9,126 bases of DNA from CBIHNH01 sp966211425 (GTDB lineage Bacteria; Patescibacteriota; Saccharimonadia; Saccharimonadales; Saccharimonadaceae), in NCBI GenBank assembly GCA_966211425.1, contig CBIHNH010000025.1, positions 1-9,126 of the forward strand, in the 5' to 3' direction. The position numbers were made by a program, and so were the translations under genes. Below, one piece after another: positions 1-7,134 of this stretch; within the stretch, counting starts at the first letter, position 1, and the number at the start of each line of letters is the position of its first letter. Below the pieces are notes generated by a model that worked only from the letters and a program-made list of their open reading frames with translations, did not search any database and was not told the DNA's origin.

Positions 1-872
1 TGACGCTCCACGGTCTATTGCGGCTCATGCTCGGTGGTAGCCAGATAGCAGCCAACGGTGTTGCGGTTTCAGCCCTCGCTCCGTCAGAAGAAGCCGACCT
101 CGACCAAGCCCTGATCGATACTTATGCTCGCGCTGGCATCACGAGCGATCCGCTAACACACAACTCGCTACCACCGACAATTAACGACCTCTATGAGACA
201 CTTCTCCACATGGGCGGCAGTGGGCCACAGCTAGCGCAGCGCCTCCGAAAGTACACCACCGGAACCTTTGCCGGGATTTTCTCGCAGCAGAGCAATATCG
301 ACATCAACAACACCATGGTCGTCTTTAATATCCGTGACCTCGAGGACGAGCTCCGCCCGGTCGCAATGTATATCGTCCTGTCACACATCTGGAATAAGAC
401 CCGCACCGAGCAGAAAAAGCGCCTCCTGATCGTTGACGAGGCCTGGCAGTTGATGAAGTACGACGACTCCGCGAACTTCCTCTTTAGCCTCGCGAAACGT
501 GCCCGTAAGTACTTCCTCGGACTCACAACCATCACCCAGGACGTCGAAGACTTCATGAGCAGCAAGATGGGGCGTGCTATCGTCGCCAACAGTTCGATGC
601 AGCTCCTCCTCAAACAGTCCTCGAGCGCCGTTGACGTACTCGGAGACGTCTTCAAGCTGACCGAAGAGGAACGAAAGCGCCTCGCTAATTTCCCGGTCGG
701 CCAGGGCCTCTTCTTTGCCGGTCAAAACCATGTTCATATCCAGATTATCGCCAGTCCGACCGAACAAAGCCTGATCACAACCAACCCACAGCAGGTCCAA
801 GCCATGCAGCAACAACCAGTCGATTTTCAACAACCCCAAGCAGGATACGCCGACCCGAACCAACAGATCTAG
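1..872 (+). CDS. virB4: VirB4/TraC-like type IV secretion ATPase, C-terminal part (5' end off the window)
   Basis: VirB4 ATPases are cytoplasmic, membrane-associated hexameric motors that power type IV secretion, conjugation or related pilus machines. The frame is open from base 3 with no stop, so the TTG at 18 is only the first possible start in view and the true start lies upstream; about 289 residues are visible. Numbering from that TTG, the hydrophobic strand and acidic pair LLIVDEAW (about 136-143, D140 and E141) is the Walker B motif. It is followed by the TTITQDVEDF segment (170-179), which carries the conserved sensor glutamine, and then by IVANSSMQLLLKQ, typical of VirB4/TraC. The Walker A loop must lie off the left edge. 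The last 30 or so residues are rich in Gln and Pro and look disordered. The stop is TAG, and the next gene begins 14 nt later on the same strand. The family call is firm; the exact machine served (conjugation, DNA uptake or a surface apparatus) cannot be told from this window. Confidence 0.88.
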   Translation, partial: TLHGLLRLMLGGSQIAANGVAVSALAPSEEADLDQALIDTYARAGITSDPLTHNSLPPTINDLYETLLHMGGSGPQLAQRLRKYTTGTFAGIFSQQSNIDINNTMVVFNIRDLEDELRPVAMYIVLSHIWNKTRTEQKKRLLIVDEAWQLMKYDDSANFLFSLAKRARKYFLGLTTITQDVEDFMSSKMGRAIVANSSMQLLLKQSSSAVDVLGDVFKLTEEERKRLANFPVGQGLFFAGQNHVHIQIIASPTEQSLITTNPQQVQAMQQQPVDFQQPQAGYADPNQQI

Positions 873-886
873 GCTAAACAATCCCT

Positions 887-3800
887 ATGCCAACAAAACC
901 CAACAACCCAGGCTCACGATATAGCGACGAGGAACTTAACCCTTCTCAGTCCGACTACAACAAAGAGTTCAACGACATCGTTGCGCAGCCTGACATGCAA
1001 GCTCTCGGTGATCAAGGTGACGCAGTCGCCCGAGACCTCAGCAAAAAAGAACGTTCAATAGAAAACCCCCAGGCCGGCGATAAACCTGATATTTCGGGCT
1101 CAGAGCGTAGCCCAAAAGACGGCTTCTACGAACGGATGGGCCTCGGTTCATCAACAACATCAGCGAAAGGCTTTGGTCGTAAAAACAGGCGCAAGATTGG
1201 CGCTGCTCTCGGAGGCGGTGGCTTGGCAGGAGCGGTCGTCGGTCTTATTTTTATGCTCTTGCCGATCAAGATACCCGCTATCATGTCGATGATCACAAAC
1301 GAAGCAGGTCAGCGTCTCGAGCAAGTTGTTGAGCATAGGGCAACGATGATAGTGGCGCGTTCGATCGCGCAAAAATTCGCAACTAGCGGTAGCGGTGTCG
1401 TCGTAGAAAACGGAGTTTTTAAAACTCTCGTAGCCAGTATGCGTACCAATGGCTTCGAGAAAAAACTAGCAGACAGGGGCTTAACTATCACCAAGGACGG
1501 TGATGGTGTACGCCTGCAACTCAAAGACGGCACTGTGCTGGGCGGGGGTGTTCTAAAGAACGAAGTTCAGATCAAAAAAGCCCTCGAGTCTAACCACCTG
1601 ACAAACAAAATGATAAAAGACATCGTCAAGGAGGAGATCCCCACCTGGCGCTGGATGAAACGCGCGAAGTTCGCTAAATGGTTGCGTCACAAATACGGAA
1701 TTCCTCGGTACGGAATCACAAACAGTCAGGAAGAAGGTGAAAAAGGTGTCGCCGAGACACATAGTGGCCGTCTAGAGGCAGAGGGTGCTCAAATCAGCGA
1801 TAACATCGGGTTGTTTGCTGATTGTCTCCTCGGATCAGAGTGCGATCTCATCGATGACGGCGCTAAACCAGATACCATGAAAGACGGTGAAGGGGACAGC
1901 GGCGACCTATCCTCCGCAACAGACGACGCAACCGCAGAAGCTATCGACGAATACGAAAAGAACAATAACCTAAAAAACTCTGACCTATCAAAGATTTTCA
2001 CCGAGGCATTGACTAAAAAGTTCGCTACAACCGCTGCGGTCAATGCTATCCCCTTTGTAGGGCAGGTAATCTCTGCGGTAGATACGGCTTCGATCATCAA
2101 CCATATGTTAAAGGATCAGGCTGAAACCGACTACATCGGAAAATCAGTCGCTGGGCTAAAGGAAAGAAACTATGCACAGCTGTATGGAAATATGTCCGGT
2201 TACGCATCGCAGATTGAGCTCGGTGCCATGCGGCCTGATTACATTGGAAAGCTTGCCGAACAGACTGAAGGTATCGAAAAATCCCAAGCCTACAATTATA
2301 TCGACGGAAACACTATATCTGGTAATCCCATAACTTTCCTTAGCGATACCGCATACGCTACCTCCGCCAGCGATATTCCAGGCGTACCAGTTGATCGTAT
2401 CGAGAGCAACAACTCTGGTTATATCAAAGACCAGATGGATACACATGGTATCACAACGATAATCGACACCTACAACAAAACCCCGGCAGGCTTTACGTTG
2501 GAAGTATGGTACAACACGCTCGGCCAAGGTGGAGCCTCTGGTTGGCTAAGTGAAAAGTTCGCAGGCTTCGCTGGAAAAATTCTCGGCAGCGTTGTACCAG
2601 CCGACTTACAAAACTGGGTTAATGGCTTAGTGAGTGAACTATGGTTAAAAATCTTGAAGGTCTTTGGTCTCGACTTTAACCCATTTGTTGCGGGGGCAGC
2701 ATGGTTCAACAACGCCCACGCCGGAGCCACGGCCAGTATCAACACTTATAGTAAAAACATCGGTTTACGTAAACTTTCCCCGACTCAGGCAAGCACACAA
2801 AATATGATGATTGCTGCAGAACGTGCAGAGTACATCAAGCAAAAAGGTGTGTTCTACGCTCTGTTCAGCACTGACGTAAGCAACTCATTCACGAACCAAG
2901 TTGCCCGCGCCGCGCCATCTAGCGCATCTCAAATCGCCACCTCTCTAGCCTCGTTCGTAACAAGAGTACCTTCGCTCTTCGCTAACAGCCTTATTCCGAC
3001 AACCAACGCAGCAAACCCGTATGTTGACCTCTACGGCGTTGATCCCTACGGCGCAACCGACGCCGACCTAAATGCGCCGCTCACCAACGAGTTCGTCGAA
3101 GGAGAGGGTTGCATAGAGGTACCGGAAGGAAGTTTTGATGCCTGTAGTGTTGATACTGTTGTAGCTGAGTCGATGCTCTGCAATTTTGAGCCTGAAACGC
3201 CTGGGTGTGTAGATACTGTAGCCGAGGCTACGGTATCGTCTGGCGGTGGAACGAACTTCAGGATTGCTTCGTACAATATCAAGACCGGCAGTAGCCAAGC
3301 TTGGAACAGAGCCAGCACTAACAACATGGATAGTAATAACTTCCAGGTTGTTGGTCTCCAGGAAGCAGAAACCTGGCCAACCTATAACAGTATCGCCACA
3401 AAATTAAAGAAGCGTGGTTACGGCATATACCCAGATCTGACAGACCCGGCTCAGGCAGTACGAAACGGCGCACAGGCGCGAGCGATCGCTTATAAACTAG
3501 ATAAATTCAGACTCGTTAAAACCGACGAAGTCACTTTTAACCGTATGGATGATCCGCAGCAGCCAGCTCATGCTCCCGTAGTATGGCTCGAGGATACGAC
3601 GACCGGCCAACAAGTCATCGTCATGAACACCCACAACCCAGCCTATGGCTATAACGGTGGCCCAAACAGCAACTACAATGGACCGAAACAACGACACGAC
3701 GCGGCACTCAGTTATATCGCAAAGATAACCCAGCTCCAAGCTGAGGGGTTGCCAATATTCTTTACCGGTGACTTTAACGAAGGGTGGGGAGTACGAACCT

Positions 3801-5380
3801 CACTAAATATCACTCTCGACAATGATTTCAACAATCTGTTCTACTGTATGTTAAACGCAAATGGCGAGCCACTCGTACACGCGCTCGATGTACTCAACAA
3901 CAAATCTGCGACCTGTAATGCTACCCGATCATTCGGACCGGTTGATCATATCTATGTATCAAAAGGTGTTGAGGTAACAAAATACGCCCAGCTAACCGGA
4001 ACAAACGCCTACTTAGGCACAGATCACGATATCGTGCCGTATGCAGACGTCGTTGTACCTGGAGCACCAAGCTCAACGACTGGCGCCTCTGTTCGTGTCG
4101 CAACCTTTAACATCCTCCACTCGCCAGATAAGGATTGGCGCAGTCGCTTAACGAAATCAGTGAAAGCATTGACCGATAAGCAGATCAGTATCGCTGGCCT
4201 CCAAGAGGTGAGGCCAGACCAGCAGAGACTATTTAAGCAGTCCGCGTACGGTGGAGATATTTATGACATGTATCCATCGAAAGTAACAAACGGTCAACCA
4301 GCTGACGAAAATCCTGACTCGGTCGTTATTTGGGATAAAAGCAAATTCCGACTCGTAAGCGGCAACCAGAAATCTATACGATACGAAGGTGGAGCACGGA
4401 AAGTGAATATCGTGAAACTTCGCTATATAGAAGGTGGCGCTAGCGGCCCAGAACTCTATGTACTAAATACCCACGATCCGATCGATGACAGAAGCCAGAC
4501 CGGAAATGGACCTGGAGATCGCAAATACAATAACGACCTATACTACCAAACGATCAAGAACGAGTTGACCGATGCTCCAGTGATACTCACAGGTGACTTT
4601 AACTCAAAGATGACCGTGGCGGCGAGTGGAAATAAGCCGCTTGGTGGACTGCGAGAAAACTTGGCGTACTGTATCATGACCCGTAACGACCTACTTGTGC
4701 ACGTATCGGATTCTCAGCAGGGAAAGAGCGGCTGCCCAAGTCAACAGGACGTACTGGGAAGGAATGATGTTGACCATATCTTCGTCAGCCCGTCCCTAAA
4801 AGCCAGCGGCTACAATATAGTGAAACGCGGAATCAACGGAGGTGACCATGAGATGGTCTTTAGCGACATACAGATAGCTGGCGGTACTAGTGGTGGCTGG
4901 TCATGGCCGGTAGATAAAAAATGGTGGGATACGAACCGCGCCGACTTCCTTGACTCCCATCCAACCTACTCCGGTACATTCACCAGTCCGTATGTTACAG
5001 GTGTCGCGGTTGATATCGGGAACCCTCCTGATGGGTCACCGGTTTACAGTATGCTCAGTGGTAAAGTTGTCAAAACTAACCTGTGTGGCGCAGGTGAGGG
5101 TATGGTGATCGAATCAGAGACATCATACGGTAAGTTCCATATCGCCTATGCTCATGCACCGAACCCTCGCTTCAAGGTAGGTGATACCGTAAATTCTGGT
5201 GAGCGAATACTCGATCTCGGCGCGGTGGGCTGTAAGGTGAGTGGCGGGCACCTCCATATCGACATGGCACTCGCCGGGAAACATATATGCCCTCAAGACG
5301 TCTTCCTCGCTATGGGTGCGGGTAATGAGCCAAACCTCGAAGCATTAACGAAAAAAGCAGCTTCCCCATGCGCACGTTAA
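887..5380 (+). CDS. Giant membrane-anchored protein: two tandem EEP (DNase I-like) domains plus C-terminal M23-like peptidase domain
   Basis: A 1497-residue protein. Residues 1-103 are polar, cysteine-free and probably cytoplasmic. A basic RKNRRK stretch precedes a Gly-rich membrane segment (about 106-128), predicting N-in/C-out. Residues 140-785 match no family I recognise. Two EEP-fold hydrolase domains follow. The first (about 791-1055) has N797, E826, H916, GDFN at 961-964, D1020-H1021 and D1046-H1047. The second (about 1069-1330) has N1075, E1107, H1196, GDFN at 1236-1239, D1296-H1297 and D1320-H1321. These are the metal-binding and catalytic positions of DNase I-like enzymes, so both look active on phosphodiester or phosphate esters; the substrate is unknown. 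An M23/LytM-like domain (about 1365-1475) has D1376, YAH ending at H1423, and HLH at 1455-1457, but lacks the usual first His ligand. Fourteen cysteines, all after the anchor, suggest an oxidising extracytoplasmic location. The ATG at 887 is the first start after the upstream stop and has no clear Shine-Dalgarno; the gene is probably co-transcribed with virB4. Confidence 0.85.
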   Translation: MPTKPNNPGSRYSDEELNPSQSDYNKEFNDIVAQPDMQALGDQGDAVARDLSKKERSIENPQAGDKPDISGSERSPKDGFYERMGLGSSTTSAKGFGRKNRRKIGAALGGGGLAGAVVGLIFMLLPIKIPAIMSMITNEAGQRLEQVVEHRATMIVARSIAQKFATSGSGVVVENGVFKTLVASMRTNGFEKKLADRGLTITKDGDGVRLQLKDGTVLGGGVLKNEVQIKKALESNHLTNKMIKDIVKEEIPTWRWMKRAKFAKWLRHKYGIPRYGITNSQEEGEKGVAETHSGRLEAEGAQISDNIGLFADCLLGSECDLIDDGAKPDTMKDGEGDSGDLSSATDDATAEAIDEYEKNNNLKNSDLSKIFTEALTKKFATTAAVNAIPFVGQVISAVDTASIINHMLKDQAETDYIGKSVAGLKERNYAQLYGNMSGYASQIELGAMRPDYIGKLAEQTEGIEKSQAYNYIDGNTISGNPITFLSDTAYATSASDIPGVPVDRIESNNSGYIKDQMDTHGITTIIDTYNKTPAGFTLEVWYNTLGQGGASGWLSEKFAGFAGKILGSVVPADLQNWVNGLVSELWLKILKVFGLDFNPFVAGAAWFNNAHAGATASINTYSKNIGLRKLSPTQASTQNMMIAAERAEYIKQKGVFYALFSTDVSNSFTNQVARAAPSSASQIATSLASFVTRVPSLFANSLIPTTNAANPYVDLYGVDPYGATDADLNAPLTNEFVEGEGCIEVPEGSFDACSVDTVVAESMLCNFEPETPGCVDTVAEATVSSGGGTNFRIASYNIKTGSSQAWNRASTNNMDSNNFQVVGLQEAETWPTYNSIATKLKKRGYGIYPDLTDPAQAVRNGAQARAIAYKLDKFRLVKTDEVTFNRMDDPQQPAHAPVVWLEDTTTGQQVIVMNTHNPAYGYNGGPNSNYNGPKQRHDAALSYIAKITQLQAEGLPIFFTGDFNEGWGVRTSLNITLDNDFNNLFYCMLNANGEPLVHALDVLNNKSATCNATRSFGPVDHIYVSKGVEVTKYAQLTGTNAYLGTDHDIVPYADVVVPGAPSSTTGASVRVATFNILHSPDKDWRSRLTKSVKALTDKQISIAGLQEVRPDQQRLFKQSAYGGDIYDMYPSKVTNGQPADENPDSVVIWDKSKFRLVSGNQKSIRYEGGARKVNIVKLRYIEGGASGPELYVLNTHDPIDDRSQTGNGPGDRKYNNDLYYQTIKNELTDAPVILTGDFNSKMTVAASGNKPLGGLRENLAYCIMTRNDLLVHVSDSQQGKSGCPSQQDVLGRNDVDHIFVSPSLKASGYNIVKRGINGGDHEMVFSDIQIAGGTSGGWSWPVDKKWWDTNRADFLDSHPTYSGTFTSPYVTGVAVDIGNPPDGSPVYSMLSGKVVKTNLCGAGEGMVIESETSYGKFHIAYAHAPNPRFKVGDTVNSGERILDLGAVGCKVSGGHLHIDMALAGKHICPQDVFLAMGAGNEPNLEALTKKAASPCAR
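3257..4876 (+). repeat. Tandem duplication of an EEP nuclease domain (protein level)
   Basis: The two copies span about 3257-4051 and 4091-4876 and are joined by a short Pro/Ser/Thr/Gly linker. They share the same motif order: R-(I/V)-A-(S/T)-(Y/F)-N-I, GLQE, NTH(N/D)P, TGDFN, VDHI(Y/F)VS and a closing DH. They also share a cysteine pair at equivalent positions (C987/C1010 and C1262/C1283). Sequence between motifs has diverged strongly, so the duplication is old and no long nucleotide repeat remains. Confidence 0.8.
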
Positions 5381-6585
5381 TCCACAATTTAAAGATCTTC
5401 AGCCTTGTTGTACTCTCAACCCTTGTTGTTGTTTCACAGCCTTCTTACGCGAGCGCGTTAGGCTTTCAAGAGCCAGAGCCTATATCAAACAAACAAAAAG
5501 CTCATTTCGACATATCATTCACCGGGGGTGGAGACGAGCAAGCCCCCACTGCCGCGTGTAACGTCACTGATGTGAGCTTGATCGGAAACGACAACGCAGA
5601 AAAAGTCTGGAACTTCTTTCTAAATAAAGGTTTCAGCGCCGAGCAAACGGCTGGTATTATGGGGAACTTTCAGCAAGAGTCACGAATGAACCCTAAGAAC
5701 AGCCAGAACGACGGTCCAAATACCACAACGATGCCAAGCAGTGGTGGTTACGGGCTCGCACAATGGGACGACCGCAAACCCGGCCTCGCTGCGTTCGCTG
5801 AATCACAAAATAAACCGATTTACGATCTTGGTTTGCAGTTAAACTTTGTTATGTTTGAGTTAAACGGCCCCGAAAGTGCAGCCAACACAAGTTTCAAAAA
5901 AACCACGACGATCGAAGATGCCACGATCGTATGGATGACGGACTACGAGCGTCCTGGTGAAGAAGAGCGAGAAAAAAGACTCGGTTTTGCAAAATCCTAT
6001 TTTGAGAAATTCTCTGCATCAGCTCCGGCACCGTCTCTCCCTACAGCAAGCACTCAGTCAGCGTCTAACTGTGGGGGTGGTCAGTACGTCGATGGCTTCA
6101 AGATATATAGCCAGTATGACCCGGCCTGGAAAGACTTACCGTATGGTCAAGGCACGACTATCGGAGAGTCAGGCTGCGGTCCGGCTGCGATGGCGATGAT
6201 CATAACCGCTCTCACTGGTGAAACAGTTACCCCAGTCGATACTGCGAACTACGCCGCCCTCCAAGGGATGTCTGTTGCTGGTGGTAGTAGTCACTCGATA
6301 GGCCCGGTCCTTGCGGAGCACTGGGGCCTGAAGTCAGAATTCGTAGGACCAAGCATTAGAAAAATCAGTAACGCACTCAATAACGGTGGGTTAGTGATTG
6401 CCGTCGGAAATGGGTCGGAACCGTTTACAACTGGAGGTCATTTTATCGTTATCCGGGGCATATCAGCTAACAATCAGTGGTATGTCGGTGATTCAGCCCA
6501 CGACGACACAAGTCCCCAGGAATGGGATCCATCAACACTCGTCGCAAACATGAGAACCACCGGTATATACGCAATCTATAAGTAA
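5368..6585 (+). CDS. Secreted bifunctional cell-wall hydrolase: phage-tail-lysozyme-like domain plus C39-like cysteine peptidase
   Basis: A 405-residue exported protein. Residues 1-30 form a signal peptide: charged start with R2 and K9, hydrophobic core about 10-23, likely cleavage after ASA at 28-30. Residues about 72-215 resemble the phage tail lysozyme family (Phage_lysozyme2), which cuts peptidoglycan glycan strands. E104 in the GNFQQESRMNP motif is the candidate catalytic acid, followed by GGYGLAQWD at 126-134. A Pro/Ala/Ser/Thr-rich linker (about 216-235) leads to a C39-like papain-fold domain (about 240-405) with Q249, C270 in SGCGPAAMAM, H358 in GGHFIVIRG and D375 as a plausible oxyanion and catalytic set. 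C39-like domains of this type occur in bacterial surface and wall-remodelling proteins; the cleaved bond here is unknown. The start ATG overlaps the preceding gene by 13 nt in another frame and lacks a clear Shine-Dalgarno, which points to translational coupling. The start is supported by the intact signal peptide it produces. Confidence 0.86.
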   Translation: MRTLIHNLKIFSLVVLSTLVVVSQPSYASALGFQEPEPISNKQKAHFDISFTGGGDEQAPTAACNVTDVSLIGNDNAEKVWNFFLNKGFSAEQTAGIMGNFQQESRMNPKNSQNDGPNTTTMPSSGGYGLAQWDDRKPGLAAFAESQNKPIYDLGLQLNFVMFELNGPESAANTSFKKTTTIEDATIVWMTDYERPGEEEREKRLGFAKSYFEKFSASAPAPSLPTASTQSASNCGGGQYVDGFKIYSQYDPAWKDLPYGQGTTIGESGCGPAAMAMIITALTGETVTPVDTANYAALQGMSVAGGSSHSIGPVLAEHWGLKSEFVGPSIRKISNALNNGGLVIAVGNGSEPFTTGGHFIVIRGISANNQWYVGDSAHDDTSPQEWDPSTLVANMRTTGIYAIYK

Positions 6586-6586
6586 C

Positions 6587-6592
6587 GAGGAG
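6587..6592 (+). promoter_or_regulatory. Strong Shine-Dalgarno for the 178-residue protein
   Basis: GAGGAG lies 5 nt upstream of the ATG at 6598. It is the only textbook ribosome binding site seen ahead of a gene in the plus-strand cluster and fixes that start. The other two starts in view have no comparable motif, so this last gene may be translated more independently than its neighbours. Confidence 0.75.
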
Positions 6593-6597
6593 AATAT

Positions 6598-7134
6598 ATG
6601 AATCGTCAACAAAAAATACGTATCATTATCGGGGTTTCCGCGGTATTGATTCTCGCTATTATCATAACTGTCTCGTTACTAATCCGGAATAATCCGAACG
6701 CACACCAGGAAAGTTATGTAGACCCGGCAACCGGCCAAACATTGAGTGATCCTGAAGGGAAGACGCCCGAAACCGCTGGTCCCGAAGACCAGATCGTGAC
6801 ACTCGTCGGTGGAGAAAAACTACTCGAAATCGGTATTAGTTATGATCAACTAAACTTAATCAAATTCCTTCTTAACGACTACTCTAAACAGGTTGATGGC
6901 CGCTATAACGAGATCAGCTTATGGGTAGATAAGATAACTGGATCGAGCCTCCCAGACAAAGATGTTATTGAGGCACCTATTATCGTCAAACGCCATCTCG
7001 ACGCTCATATCATCATCGAATCATTTGATATTGACTGGGTAAGAGTAATTATCAAGGACGAATCCAAAGAAACTACGCTCTACGACTCCGGCAACAAGCA
7101 GGCTGGCGTTGATAACGCCGTTGATGGCAGCTAA
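6598..7134 (+). CDS. Single-pass membrane protein of unknown function, last gene of the secretion/wall-hydrolase cluster
   Basis: A 178-residue protein that I do not recognise. A short basic N-terminus (R3, K6, R8) precedes one strongly hydrophobic segment (about 8-29), predicting an uncleaved anchor with the rest outside the cytoplasm. Residues 30-65 are polar and rich in Pro, Gly and Asp, probably a flexible stalk. Residues about 66-165 alternate a likely helix (82-98) with beta-like stretches (HIIIESFDIDWVRVIIKDE, 137-155), so a small folded domain is likely. There are no cysteines, no lipobox and no visible catalytic motif. It starts 12 nt after the wall hydrolase with a strong ribosome binding site, so it probably belongs to the same operon. 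Its role could be structural or accessory to the secretion apparatus or hydrolases, which is a guess from position alone. Its stop overlaps the recF stop. Confidence 0.75.
   Translation: MNRQQKIRIIIGVSAVLILAIIITVSLLIRNNPNAHQESYVDPATGQTLSDPEGKTPETAGPEDQIVTLVGGEKLLEIGISYDQLNLIKFLLNDYSKQVDGRYNEISLWVDKITGSSLPDKDVIEAPIIVKRHLDAHIIIESFDIDWVRVIIKDESKETTLYDSGNKQAGVDNAVDGS
7105..7119. terminator. Weak hairpin at the convergent gene junction
   Basis: GGCGTT-GAT-AACGCC forms a perfect 6-bp stem with a 3-nt loop, extendable by one G-U pair on the plus-strand RNA. It sits inside the last codons of the plus-strand gene and 11 nt beyond the recF stop on the minus strand. No T-run follows it closely on either strand, so it is not a convincing intrinsic terminator, but it is the best hairpin I see where the two transcripts meet. 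Confidence 0.2.

Noticed and set aside
18..20. TTG as the start of a short VirB4-like protein.
   Set aside because: The frame is open to the left edge and the Walker A half of the ATPase is absent, so the gene is cut by the window and not naturally short.
381..881. Long reverse-strand open frame of 166 codons opposite the VirB4 gene.
   Set aside because: It lies entirely antisense to a well-supported ATPase and its translation shows no domain; it is a shadow of codon usage.
5351..5356. A run of six A just before the overlap, with the hydrolase frame open from 5329: possible programmed -1 frameshift joining the giant protein to the lysozyme protein.
   Set aside because: The codon phase does not fit a canonical X-XXY-YYZ slippery site, no clear downstream structure was seen, and the second gene has its own ATG with a complete signal peptide.
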